From contig CAVXDE010000037.1 in the NCBI GenBank assembly GCA_963760435.1, positions 62,001 to 126,000 on the forward strand: 64,000 nt of DNA, given 5' to 3'. Origin of the DNA: JAFAXD01 sp963760435. GTDB taxonomy: Bacteria; Pseudomonadota; Alphaproteobacteria; Rhizobiales; Xanthobacteraceae. Position numbers and translations under genes: made by a program. A model generated the notes under the pieces. The model saw nothing but the letters and a program-made list of their open reading frames with translations, was not told the origin of the DNA and made no database searches. Below, one piece after another: positions 27,333 to 38,660 of the stretch. The first letter of the stretch is position 1. Each line of letters opens with the position of its first letter.

Positions 27333-29666
27333 ATGGCGAAATACGGCATCGGGCAACCAGTCCTGCGATTTGAGGATGCGCGGCTGCTGCAGGGGCGCGG
27401 GCGCTATATCCATGATGTGAACCTACCGGGCCAGGCTTACGCCGTGTTTCTGCGCTCGCCCCATGCCCACGCCAAGATCGTCAGCATCGATACGGCGGTC
27501 GCCAAGGAGGTGCCCGGCGTGATCGCGGTCTATACCGGCGCGGATTACGCCGCAGATGGGCTCGGCGCACCCAAAGTCAGCATGCCGCGCAAGCGACCTG
27601 ACGGCTCGCCGATGTTTGCACCCGCCCGCCCGGCGCTCTGTGTCGACCGCGTCCGCTACGTCGGAGATCCGGTCGCCATGGTGGTCGCGGAAAGCTTGGC
27701 TCAGGCGATGGACGCGGCCGAGCGTATTGCCGTCGCCTACGATGCGCTTCCCTCGGTGACCTCGACCGCGGAGGCGACGTTAGCCGGCGCACCGCCGGTG
27801 TGGGATGAGTGCCCCGACAACGTCTCGAACTTCATCGAGCGCGGCAACAAGGCAGCGACTGACGCCGCATTCGCGCAGGCCGCGCGGGTCGTTCGCCGGC
27901 GTTACGTCATCACCCGGGTGCACGCGCAGTACATGGAGCCGCGTGGGGCGCTCGCCACTTATGACGCGGCGGAGGATCGGCTGACACTCTATGCGGATGT
28001 GCAATATCCGCATCGCGTGCGGCAGATGCTGGCACAATCCGTCTTTCGCGTGCCCGAAAGCAAGCTGCGCGTGATCAGTGGCGACGTTGGCGGCGGCTTC
28101 GGCACCAAAGGGTGGCAATACGTCGAGCATCGCCTCACGGTGTGGGCCGCGCGCAAGCTCGGCCGCCCGGTCAAATGGATGTGCGAGCGTTCGGAAGCGA
28201 TTATGGCCGACGAGCACGGCCGCGACAACATCGGCGACATCGAGCTGGCGCTCGACGCCAACAACAAGTTCGTCGGCCTGCGGCTCAACATGCTGGCGAA
28301 TATCGGCGCCTATGTGGGTTCCGATCGAAACCTGCTGTCGCCGTTCGGCATGATCGGAACTGTGAACGGCGTCTATCGAATTCCGGCCGCCTACCTGAGG
28401 GTGATCGGGCTCCTGTCCAACACCAATCCGACCGCACCCTATCGCGGCGCCGGCCGTCCCGAAGCGATCTACCTGATCGAGCGATTGATCGACGATGCGG
28501 CACGCGAACTTGGTGTGGACCGGATCGAGTTGCGGCGCATCAACATGTTGCCTTCGGCAGCGCTTCCCTATCAGAGCCCGCTCGGTCCCTACTATGACTG
28601 CGGTGACTTCGAGAAGAACCTCGACATGGCGTTGAAGCTTGCGGACGTGGCCGGTTTTGCGAAACGGCGCGATGCGTCACACGAGCGCGGCAAGCTCCGC
28701 GGCCTCGGGATCGCCAATGCGATCGAGCAAGCAGGAGGAACGGTTCAGCCGGAATATGCGGAAATCCGCTTCAACCCGAGCGGAACCGCGATGCTGCTCA
28801 TGGGGACCAAGGCCCAGGGACAGGGGCATGAGACCGCGTTCAAACAAATCCTGCATGAGCGCCTCGGCATCGATCCGCACGACGTCCAATATGTCGATGG
28901 AGACACCGATCGGGTCGCGTTCGGCATGGGGACGAATGGATCGAGATCGATCGTGCTGGGCGGGTCCGCTCTCTACGTTGCCGCCGGCAAAGTCATCGAT
29001 AAAGCCAAGCGCATTGCCGCGCATATGCTGGAGGCAAGTGTCGATGACGTGGAGTTCGCAGACGGCACGTTCAGGGTCGCCGGCACCGACAAGGTTGTCT
29101 CGTTGAAAGAGGCGGCGATCGCCTCGTTCCAGCCCGCGCGTGTTCCAGCCGGACTGGAACTTGGGTTGTACGAGAACGCGACCTACTTGGGCCAGAAAGA
29201 CACCTATCCGAACGGCTGCCACGTCGCCGAAGTGGAAGTTGATCCCGAGACCGGGCATGTGCAGCTTGATCGCTATTCCGTCGTCGACGATGTCGGCACG
29301 GTGATCAATCCGATCGGGCTCAAGGGCCAGATCCATGGCGGCGTGGCACAGGGCGTCGGCCAGATCCTGATGGAGGAAGTCGTCTGGGACGGGGACTCCG
29401 GCCAGCTGCTGACCGCGAGTTTTCTCGACTATGCGATGCCGCGCGCCGACACGCTCACCAACATGGCGATCGAGAGCAATCCGGTGCCGACCAAATTCAA
29501 TCCGCTCGGCGCCAAAGGCGCCGGTGAAGCCGGCACCGTCGGCGCCATGCCAGCGACCATGAATGCCGTGATGGATGCGCTGGCGTCGGTCGGCGTGCGC
29601 GAGCTCGATATGCCCGCCACGAGCGGGCGCGTGTGGGCCGCGATCCAGAAGGCGAAGACGGGGTGA
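27333..29666 (+). CDS. Molybdenum hydroxylase large subunit, form-II CoxL type
   Basis: A 777-residue protein from ATG 27333, consistent with the family start MAKYGIGQPVLRFEDARLLQGRGRY. It has the xanthine dehydrogenase/CO dehydrogenase large-subunit fold: GDVGGGFGTKGWQYVEHR, the active-site loop PYRGAGRPEA, MGTKAQGQGHET and C-terminal GAKGAGEAGTVGA with the catalytic Glu. AYxGAGR-type loops mark form-II CoxL-like enzymes; true form-I CO dehydrogenase has AYxCSFR, so CO oxidation should not be assumed. The FAD (M) and iron-sulfur (S) subunits are not adjacent, making this an isolated large subunit. The substrate is likely an aldehyde, aromatic heterocycle or similar. Confidence 0.92.
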   Translation: MAKYGIGQPVLRFEDARLLQGRGRYIHDVNLPGQAYAVFLRSPHAHAKIVSIDTAVAKEVPGVIAVYTGADYAADGLGAPKVSMPRKRPDGSPMFAPARPALCVDRVRYVGDPVAMVVAESLAQAMDAAERIAVAYDALPSVTSTAEATLAGAPPVWDECPDNVSNFIERGNKAATDAAFAQAARVVRRRYVITRVHAQYMEPRGALATYDAAEDRLTLYADVQYPHRVRQMLAQSVFRVPESKLRVISGDVGGGFGTKGWQYVEHRLTVWAARKLGRPVKWMCERSEAIMADEHGRDNIGDIELALDANNKFVGLRLNMLANIGAYVGSDRNLLSPFGMIGTVNGVYRIPAAYLRVIGLLSNTNPTAPYRGAGRPEAIYLIERLIDDAARELGVDRIELRRINMLPSAALPYQSPLGPYYDCGDFEKNLDMALKLADVAGFAKRRDASHERGKLRGLGIANAIEQAGGTVQPEYAEIRFNPSGTAMLLMGTKAQGQGHETAFKQILHERLGIDPHDVQYVDGDTDRVAFGMGTNGSRSIVLGGSALYVAAGKVIDKAKRIAAHMLEASVDDVEFADGTFRVAGTDKVVSLKEAAIASFQPARVPAGLELGLYENATYLGQKDTYPNGCHVAEVEVDPETGHVQLDRYSVVDDVGTVINPIGLKGQIHGGVAQGVGQILMEEVVWDGDSGQLLTASFLDYAMPRADTLTNMAIESNPVPTKFNPLGAKGAGEAGTVGAMPATMNAVMDALASVGVRELDMPATSGRVWAAIQKAKTG

Positions 29667-29698
29667 CGCCCTCCATATGTTTTCGATTCCGCATCCGG

Positions 29699-30520
29699 CT
29701 AGTGTGACATCAGGCAACAAATCGAGCTGGCGGCGAGGAGGTCGCGCGTGACGCCGCCGAAAAACCACTCACCGAGGCGGCTATGTCCGTATGCTCCGGC
29801 CACGAGTAAATCCGCGCCTTCCTTGTGGGCGAGCTTGGTCAGCTGATCGGCAGCGGATGCGCCGCGGTCCGGAATGACGCGCGGATCTCCGCTGATGCCG
29901 TGACGTGCCAGGTAATCGGCCACGTCGTCGAGCTGCTTTGAAACTGAATCTCCGTCTTCTGTTTCACAGATTCCGACAATTGTGACGTGGCGGGCGCTGT
30001 GCAGAAACGGAAGCGCGTCGCTCACGGCTCGACGCGCCTCCCGGGTATCCTTCCAGGCGATCATCACATGGTCGGCTCGCAGCGAGCTCACGGCATCGGG
30101 GACGATCAGGGTCGGCCGGCCAATCCGCAATAGCGCTGCGGCGGGATCGAGCGAACTATATTCATCCCCCGGCGTCTTGGTGCGCCCGAGGATGATCAGA
30201 TCGGCGCAGCGCGCCTCGCGCGAGACGGCATCGATTGGAAACTCCAGCACAGACCGCCACGCGACCTTTCCATGCTCCGTCCGCGCAGATCGTTGAAACC
30301 AATCCCCCTGGCGGGCAACTTTCAGCTTCATCTGTTCGATGTCGGCACCGATCACTTTATCGCTGTTGAATGTCTCGTCCAGGAACAGCGGTCGAATTGC
30401 AAGCGCGCTTAAGCCGATCAAAGTCGATTTGAATTTGTCGCTCAGCTCCGTCGCAAGGGTCACGCGATTTTTTGGATGGCCGTCGACCTCAACATAAACC
30501 ATCAGCGTGGCATAGGACAT
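29699..30520 (-). CDS. Universal stress protein
   Basis: A 273-residue protein with two USP-like halves. The second half ends in DLLVAGAYGHSRLGEWFFGGVTRDLL, the nucleotide-binding G-x(n)-G-x(9)-G-S/T-type signature of the family, preceded by VMIAWKDTREARRAV. The first half retains the fold (LIILGRTKTPGDEY) but a weaker binding loop. USPs help survive starvation and oxidative or other stress in the cytosol. It starts 23 nt downstream of a cytochrome b561 gene on the same strand, so a respiratory or redox stress link is possible. Confidence 0.93.
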   Translation of the reverse strand: MSYATLMVYVEVDGHPKNRVTLATELSDKFKSTLIGLSALAIRPLFLDETFNSDKVIGADIEQMKLKVARQGDWFQRSARTEHGKVAWRSVLEFPIDAVSREARCADLIILGRTKTPGDEYSSLDPAAALLRIGRPTLIVPDAVSSLRADHVMIAWKDTREARRAVSDALPFLHSARHVTIVGICETEDGDSVSKQLDDVADYLARHGISGDPRVIPDRGASAADQLTKLAHKEGADLLVAGAYGHSRLGEWFFGGVTRDLLAASSICCLMSH

Positions 30521-30543
30521 GATGTCCTCCGTTCCTCAGCCGC

Positions 30544-31077
30544 TCAGGCGCCCGGCAGCATTCGCGCCAGCGTACGGTCGCGCAAGACCCAGTGGTGAAC
30601 AAGCGCCGCCACCGCGTGCAGGCACGCAAGTATGACCAGCGCGTTCGCAAGGATCTCGTGAACTTCAGTCACAGAACGCGCGAAGGCGCGATCCTTCACC
30701 CAGGGTGATGCGATCTCGTAGAGACCGAAGATCGACACCGCATCGCCGCGAGCGAACTGCGTCACGATTCCTGCAATGGGTACGAGCGTCAGCAGCAGAT
30801 ACATCAGATAGTGCGCGAGGCGCCCGGCAAGATCGAGCCACGAGCCGAGTGCCGTCGGCTCCGGCTCGGGCGGTGGATCGGCGAAGCGCCATGCGAGCCG
30901 CGCAACCAAGAACACCAGCACCCCGAGCCCGAGTGCGATGTGAATCGACAAAGTACCGCGCGGCAGATCGTCGATGAATTGTCCGAGCAGCCAAGCCGTA
31001 ATGACGAGCGCGACCACGACCCAATGCAGGAATTGCGGGACGGCTCCATACCGATCTTTTGAGTTCGTAAGACGCAT
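30544..31077 (-). CDS. Cytochrome b561 family protein
   Basis: A 177-residue inner-membrane protein with four helices. Conserved His residues in FLHWVVVALVI, IHIALGLGVLV, RLAHYLMYLLL and VHEILANALVIL, along with the late VHHW, are placed as expected for two b-type hemes. Bacterial b561 proteins pass electrons between quinones or from superoxide and periplasmic donors. It forms a probable two-gene unit with the universal stress protein 23 nt downstream. The physiological donor is unknown. Confidence 0.92.
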   Translation of the reverse strand: MRLTNSKDRYGAVPQFLHWVVVALVITAWLLGQFIDDLPRGTLSIHIALGLGVLVFLVARLAWRFADPPPEPEPTALGSWLDLAGRLAHYLMYLLLTLVPIAGIVTQFARGDAVSIFGLYEIASPWVKDRAFARSVTEVHEILANALVILACLHAVAALVHHWVLRDRTLARMLPGA

Positions 31078-31161
31078 TTCATTCGCTCGCTGTAAAAAAC
31101 TCGACCGCCGCCGCCATCGACGTTGCTAACGCCGAGCTTTGAGCGGGATCACTGATCTACA

Positions 31162-31569
31162 TCAATTGGCAGTGGCGGCCTTCGCCTGCACCCGCTGGTC
31201 GAAGCGGGCGACGTTGACCACGACGCGCTGGTGCGTACCGTCCCCAATGGTTTCCTTCTCGTCGCGAGCTTCCACCCGAAACGTGAGGGTGCGGCCATCG
31301 ACCTGGGTCAATTCGGCGGTTGCCCGCACGCGCATCCCGATGGGCGTTGCCGCGACGTGACGCACGTCAAGATGGATCCCCAGGCTCTGGTGTCCTGGGG
31401 GCAGCAGGTGCTCGGCCGCGGCAAGCGCGGCTGCTTCCATCAGGTTGATCATCACCGGCGTTCCCAGGACTGGGATCACGCCGCTGCCGATGCTGGGTGC
31501 CGTGTGTTCCGAGCCGACCAGGAGCCCGGCCGATCCAGTGAGGCCTGGCCTGAGTTTGGAAAGATCCAT
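31162..31569 (-). CDS. Hotdog-fold thioesterase family protein
   Basis: A 135-residue protein resembling the FlK/thioesterase group: HTAPSIGSGVIPVLGTPVMINLMEAAALAAAEHLLPPG then SLGIHLDVRHVAATPIGMRVRATAEL. The central helix with Glu (MEAAA) and the TPIG loop are typical of this hotdog branch. It likely hydrolyses a small acyl-CoA. It begins only 3 nt after the glycosyltransferase stop on the same strand (AAGGAGG lies inside that gene's end), so the two are co-translated although their functions seem unrelated. Confidence 0.88.
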   Translation of the reverse strand: MDLSKLRPGLTGSAGLLVGSEHTAPSIGSGVIPVLGTPVMINLMEAAALAAAEHLLPPGHQSLGIHLDVRHVAATPIGMRVRATAELTQVDGRTLTFRVEARDEKETIGDGTHQRVVVNVARFDQRVQAKAATAN

Positions 31570-31572
31570 CGC

Positions 31573-32667
31573 TTAGGCCTCCTTGCTCGGCATGAGTTGC
31601 CGGCCGCCACGCGTCAATACGCGTTGATAGAGATTATCGATTTCGCGCACTGCGCGCTCACGTGAGAACACTTCGAGCGCATAAGCGAGGCGGGGCGGTC
31701 GGCTGATGGCGAGATCGGCCAGCATGCTAGCAAGTCTCGCCACATCGTCCACGTCGACCCAGCGTACGCGCGGGTCGGTCACGAATTCAATCGGTCCCTG
31801 GCTGCGGGTGAGCACCAGCGGGGCGCGCGCCGCCATGGCCTCCAGGATCGCAATCCCGAACGGCTCGAAGCGCGCTGCGTTTACATAGGCATCGAAGCCA
31901 AGATGGAACGCAGCGACCTCGCGCTGTGAGCCTGCAAGGATGATACGTGGATCGCCGGCCGCGCGCGCGTTGAGCTCCGCACGGAGCGGACCGTCCCCGA
32001 CGATGACCAGGCGCACCGGTTCGTGCCGGGACGGAAACGCGGCGCGAAACGCATCGATCAGCAGGTCCATGCCTTTTTCTGCAACCAAGCGGCCGACGCT
32101 GCCAAACACGAACACCTGGTCGTCAGCCTGCCAGCTTTGACGCAAAGTTAGCGTCGTCTCGGCATCGGCGTTTGCCAGCGCCTTGGCGACACTGACAGGA
32201 AGCCAGTTGCGCACCACCGCGATCTCGCCGGCAAAGTCCGTGGGTAGCGTTTTGCGTTGCCATTCGGCAATGCAGACCAACCCATCGCACGTCCCATACT
32301 CCGGCGCGCTGAAACTCAGATGTAAGGTTGCGACGTGGCCCATACCGAGCCGCTGTGCGACGCGCCCAATCCGTCGCGTCGCAGGATCAAGATGCGTGTG
32401 CACGATCTGCGGCCGGAACCGCGCAAGCACAGCGTAGGCAAATGGCCGATGCAGGAAAGCCGGCAGATGACGTGGGAATGCGATGAGCTGCGGGCGACCG
32501 TCGCTATCAGCGATCGCGCTGCGCACCGCGCGCGTGCACTCAGACGAGGGGCCCAGCGTCACGATCTGAACGGTGTGACCCTGGCTCGCTTGTGCCACGG
32601 CCAACTCGGCGCAGTAGCGCTCGCTGCCGTAGAAGCCCTCGCTCAGCACCGCGTGCAGAATGCGCAA
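31573..32667 (-). CDS. Glycosyltransferase family 4 protein
   Basis: A 364-residue GT-B glycosyltransferase. The start is TTG 32667, the only in-frame start before a stop upstream. The N-terminal domain has the GT4 acceptor loop (LSEGFYGSERYCAELAVAQ) and the C-terminal domain the donor site: FGSVGRLVAEKGMDLLIDAF, VIVGDGPLRAEL and FEPFGIAILEAMAARAPLV with the E-x7-E motif. It probably adds a sugar from a nucleotide donor during lipopolysaccharide or exopolysaccharide synthesis. No other surface-sugar genes are next to it. Confidence 0.92.
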   Translation of the reverse strand: MRILHAVLSEGFYGSERYCAELAVAQASQGHTVQIVTLGPSSECTRAVRSAIADSDGRPQLIAFPRHLPAFLHRPFAYAVLARFRPQIVHTHLDPATRRIGRVAQRLGMGHVATLHLSFSAPEYGTCDGLVCIAEWQRKTLPTDFAGEIAVVRNWLPVSVAKALANADAETTLTLRQSWQADDQVFVFGSVGRLVAEKGMDLLIDAFRAAFPSRHEPVRLVIVGDGPLRAELNARAAGDPRIILAGSQREVAAFHLGFDAYVNAARFEPFGIAILEAMAARAPLVLTRSQGPIEFVTDPRVRWVDVDDVARLASMLADLAISRPPRLAYALEVFSRERAVREIDNLYQRVLTRGGRQLMPSKEA

Positions 32668-32832
32668 CGTAGCCGTTCCCGGTCATCTTGAGTTTACCCT
32701 CTCAGCTCGTCACGGCCGGGCGATGACGACGGAGAGGAATGGATTCGAAGTATAGACGCGACGGCGCCTTGCGGAAGCTTGACTCAGAATAGATCGGATG
32801 AAATCCGAGGGTTGTCCCGCACGAGGCTCCTT

Positions 32833-32850
32833 GCGGGCTGAGAGGCCCGC
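32833..32850 (+). promoter_or_regulatory. Hairpin enclosing the SD of the ArsB/NhaD-type transporter
   Basis: GCGGGC (32833-32838) and GCCCGC (32845-32850) form a perfect 6-bp stem whose loop and 3' side hold GAGAGG, the likely SD; the ATG follows directly at 32851. Folding would hide the ribosome site. A control role is inference only. Confidence 0.35.
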
Positions 32851-34191
32851 ATGGCTGAACATGGCTTCGCGCCGCATATTGTTTTCGGGCTCAACCCGCT
32901 GGCGGTATCGACGCTCATCCTGGTCCTGACCTACGCGGTCATCATCTGGGACAGGTTCAACCGCGCCGTGGTGGCGCTGCTCGGCGCCGCGATCCTGATC
33001 CTCATTGGTGCCCTCGATCAGGCCGAGGCCGTAAAGGGAATCGATTGGAACACGATCGGGCTGCTGACCGGGATGATGATCCTGGTCTCGATCGCCCGCC
33101 GCTCCGGAATGTTCCAGTTCGTGGCGATCTGGTCGGCGCAGCGGGTCAATGCCAGTCCGGCCGGAATCCTGTTGCTGCTGCAGGTCGTCACCGCCGTGCT
33201 CTCGGCTTTGCTCGACAACGTCACGACCGTGCTCCTCATTGTGTCGGTCACGCTCGCGATCACGGAAGAGCTCGACGTGCCGCCCTATCCGTTTCTGTTC
33301 GCCGAAATCTTTGCCTCCAATATTGGCGGCGCTTCAACGCTGGTCGGTGACCCGCCCAATATTCTGATCGGCTCCGGAGCGGGTCTCGACTTCAACGCGT
33401 TCCTGGTCGTGCTCGGTCCGGTCATCGTCGTCGTGATGCTGGTGCAACTGCTGATCATTCATGTCATCTGGGGGCGCAAACTGCACGCGAGCCCGATGGC
33501 GCGCACGCTGGTGATGGGCATGAACGCTGCCGGGATGATCACCGACTGGACCTTGATGCGACAGTCACTGGCGGTGTTCGCGCTGGTCACGCTGGCATTC
33601 ATCTTGGCGCGCTGGCTGCATCTCGAGCCGGCGACGATCGCGCTGGGCGGCGCCGCGCTGCTGTTGCTGCTCCACACCTGGAAGGGGTCGTCGGAGCAGC
33701 AGACCGAAGCGGTGCACAAGAGCCTGGCGGAGGTCGAATGGATCACGATCTTCTTCTTCGTCGGCCTGTTCATCCTGGTGCACGCCGTCGAAGTGAGTGG
33801 GCTTCTGGGGTTGATTGCCGACGCGCTGGTGTCCGCGACCGGCGGCCACCTCCCGGCGGCCGCCTACGCGATCCTCTGGGGCTCGGCACTGCTCTCGGCC
33901 ATCATCGACAACATTCCGTTCGTCGCGACCATGATGCCGGTGGTCAAGGGGATGGCGCCGGCCTATGGCGGGCTCGATAAAATCGAGCCGTTGTGGTGGA
34001 GCTTGTCGCTGGGCGCCTGCCTCGGCGGCAACGCGACCCTGGTCGGCGCATCCGCCAATCTGCTGGTGGCCGGTCTCGGGGAACGCAATGGCGTGCCATT
34101 CCGGTTCGTCAGCTATTCGCTCTACGCCGTGCCGATGACGATCGTCTCGATCGCGATCTGCCACCTGTATTTGTGGTGGCGATTTTTCTGA
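32851..34191 (+). CDS. ArsB/NhaD-type ion transporter (IT superfamily)
   Basis: A 446-residue inner-membrane protein with about 11 to 12 helices. Two inverted-topology repeats each carry the family's conserved core: ASNIGGASTLVGDPPNILIGS (around residue 155) and LGACLGGNATLVGASANLLVAG (around 390), with the matching DNVTT and DNIPF turns. These are shared by ArsB, NhaD and the P-protein family. The substrate could be an anion such as arsenite or sodium/proton exchange; no ars genes are adjacent, so it stays open. A hairpin overlaps the ribosome binding site. Confidence 0.9.
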   Translation: MAEHGFAPHIVFGLNPLAVSTLILVLTYAVIIWDRFNRAVVALLGAAILILIGALDQAEAVKGIDWNTIGLLTGMMILVSIARRSGMFQFVAIWSAQRVNASPAGILLLLQVVTAVLSALLDNVTTVLLIVSVTLAITEELDVPPYPFLFAEIFASNIGGASTLVGDPPNILIGSGAGLDFNAFLVVLGPVIVVVMLVQLLIIHVIWGRKLHASPMARTLVMGMNAAGMITDWTLMRQSLAVFALVTLAFILARWLHLEPATIALGGAALLLLLHTWKGSSEQQTEAVHKSLAEVEWITIFFFVGLFILVHAVEVSGLLGLIADALVSATGGHLPAAAYAILWGSALLSAIIDNIPFVATMMPVVKGMAPAYGGLDKIEPLWWSLSLGACLGGNATLVGASANLLVAGLGERNGVPFRFVSYSLYAVPMTIVSIAICHLYLWWRFF

Positions 34192-34297
34192 GCGCTACAA
34201 ACCTACCCTGATGCAGATTTTGTCCGAGTGTTGCCCACAATCACTAGTCCGGACGGTAAATCCGGGTTAGCGATTATGGCAGCAAAGGGGCAGAACA

Positions 34298-34927
34298 GTG
34301 TTCAAATTGGATCCGCGCGGGCAGGCCCCGCGCAGCATTGGCGTCCTTCTCGCACTTCTTGCGGCCGCACTCGCCTACTCGGTTCCGGCTAAGGCCGGGA
34401 TCTTTGACGTTCTGTTCGGCGGTTTTTTCGGACAGCCGCAAACCGTCGCTCCGCCGTCCGGAGGCGCAGGCTACGCGTCCTACTGCGTGCGCACCTGCGA
34501 TGGGCGCTACTTCCCGCTGCCGCGTACCAACGCTCAGCAATCGGCGCACATCTGCCAGAGCCTGTGTCCGGCCTCCGAGACCAAGGTGTTCTCCGGCAGC
34601 GGCATCGATTACGCGTCCACGGCCGACGGGATGCCTTACACACGGCTCGTGAACGCGTTTGCATATCGGCAGAAGATCGTGCCGGGCTGCACCTGCAACG
34701 GGCACGACGCATTCGGCACGGCGGCGATGAAGCTCGAAGACGATCCGACCCTGCGGCCGGACGATCTAGTCGCCACCAAGAGCGGCCTGGTGCGCTACAC
34801 CGGTACCCCGGGAACGCAGTTCGCGGCTGCTGACAGCGCAACGGCGCCGCCGCCCGCGCCCGTCCGTCGGCGGACCAGCGCCCAAGCCACGCCGGTGTTC
34901 CCGTTCTTCTTCCCGATCATGCGGTAA
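34298..34927 (+). CDS. DUF2865 domain-containing exported protein
   Basis: A 209-residue protein from GTG 34298 with a signal sequence (residues 10-33, ending SVPAKA). The central block YCVRTCDGRYFPLPRTNAQQ...CQSLCPASETKVFSGS, with paired Cys, is characteristic of DUF2865, a family of alphaproteobacterial envelope proteins. The C-terminus is Pro/Ala/Arg-rich. The function is unknown. It converges with the MOSC gene. Confidence 0.88.
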   Translation: MFKLDPRGQAPRSIGVLLALLAAALAYSVPAKAGIFDVLFGGFFGQPQTVAPPSGGAGYASYCVRTCDGRYFPLPRTNAQQSAHICQSLCPASETKVFSGSGIDYASTADGMPYTRLVNAFAYRQKIVPGCTCNGHDAFGTAAMKLEDDPTLRPDDLVATKSGLVRYTGTPGTQFAAADSATAPPPAPVRRRTSAQATPVFPFFFPIMR

Positions 34928-34934
34928 ATGTCGC

Positions 34935-35702
34935 TCAGATCGGCCTGATGCTGTCGCCGGCCGCAATCGGGCCGCCGGCGACGACCTCCGCGTAGATCCC
35001 GCAATCGGCGTGACCATATCGCCGCAGCAGGGTCGCCGGGATGGCGAGGTCGCGCGCTCCGGTTGAGGGATCAACATTCGTCGCCGCACAGCGCACGATG
35101 CGTTTGACTGGCTTGAGCCGTACCGCGCTGCCGATCGCGAGCTCCTGGTCAAGGAGCTCGAACTCCCGCCACGCCGGCCAGCCGTCGACATAGATATTAG
35201 CCCGGAAGCGCAGCGGATCCACCGGCGCACCGATCGCGCCCGCGACTTCTGCCACAGATGCGAGATTGATGATCGAGACCACCTTACGGGCGACGTCGGA
35301 GAAGCTGTGCCCGGAGGCGTGCAGGATTTTTGGCGGTCCGCGCAGCTCGTCGGAACAGAAGCTGGCGAAGAACTGCTCGATTGCAGTACGTCCGGAGGCG
35401 CTGCGAAGGTCGCCTTGCACCACCGCGCTGCCGTCTTGCTTGATGGTGAGCGTATGTGTGGCTTCTTCCAAGTGGGTCGCGAGGCTTGCCAGGCGCTCAT
35501 TGCGCATGAGCATCAGGAAGCGCTGCTTGGGGAAGTAGGCGGGCGCGGCTGGATCGAACCCCGAAGCTCCGTTCTCGATGGCATAGGCCCGGTCGAGCGG
35601 CACTGTCTGGCCAGGCGCGAGCGTGATCCGGTCGAGGGGCTCGGGCGATAAGCCTTTGACCGGATAGCGATAGATGCGGGCGACGGTTGCGGAGCCTTGC
35701 AT
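34935..35702 (-). CDS. MOSC domain-containing protein
   Basis: A 255-residue protein. An N-terminal MOSC beta-barrel (VARIYRYPVKGLSPEPLDRITLAPGQ) is followed by the MOSC domain with RFRANIYVDG, and the conserved Cys in VRCAATNVDPSTGARDL. MOSC proteins bind or carry molybdenum cofactor sulfur and include mARC and YiiM-type N-hydroxylated-base reductases. Here it is likely a molybdoenzyme detoxifying an N-hydroxy compound or a sulfur carrier. No partner gene is adjacent. Confidence 0.9.
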   Translation of the reverse strand: MQGSATVARIYRYPVKGLSPEPLDRITLAPGQTVPLDRAYAIENGASGFDPAAPAYFPKQRFLMLMRNERLASLATHLEEATHTLTIKQDGSAVVQGDLRSASGRTAIEQFFASFCSDELRGPPKILHASGHSFSDVARKVVSIINLASVAEVAGAIGAPVDPLRFRANIYVDGWPAWREFELLDQELAIGSAVRLKPVKRIVRCAATNVDPSTGARDLAIPATLLRRYGHADCGIYAEVVAGGPIAAGDSIRPI

Positions 35703-35904
35703 CGTCCCTTCCTGGGTGATCCCCGTGTCGCGATCAAGCCCTTCACGGCAGAGATTCTGCGATCTTGGCCTCTTTCACAGCCGCAACCGGGTTCCCACAT
35801 TGTGCGTTGCGGGTCTTGATGGACGTCAAGGCTGCGCAAGACAATTCCAATGACGATGCTCCGGCCGTGCCGCTTGGGCGGACGGGGCAGGCCGAGGAGT
35901 TTCC

Positions 35905-38502
<2,598 letters not shown>

Positions 38503-38516
38503 TTTGTTGTTTGGAA

Positions 38517-38645
38517 CCTCATCCTGAGGAGCATGGGTGCGTGAGCACCCATGCGTCTCGAAGGATGGCGAAATCAAAGGCCTCACCCGCGGCCGTCCTT
38601 CGAGAAGCCTTGGCCTTACAGGCCAAGGCTCCTCAGGACGAGGGC
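38517..38645. repeat. Inverted pair of family A palindromic repeats
   Basis: Elements 38517-38569 and 38593-38645 share the outer arms of the copies at 911-1048. Inner stems are CATGGGTGC/GCACCCATG and GCCTTGGCC/GGCCAAGGC. The second copy has CGTCCT/AGGACG where the first has CATCCT/AGGATG, a paired change that keeps the outer stem. It lies in the gap between the convergent clpB and M23 genes. Confidence 0.8.
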
Positions 38646-38660
38646 ATCAATTGCTGAAAC

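Noticed and set aside
27333..29666. Carbon monoxide dehydrogenase (coxL form I)
   Set aside because: The active-site loop is PYRGAGR, not the AYxCSFR of CO-oxidising enzymes.
32800..32850. TPP-type riboswitch (a CTGAGA word precedes the transporter)
   Set aside because: The other conserved TPP aptamer segments are absent; CTGAGA here is part of a small local hairpin.
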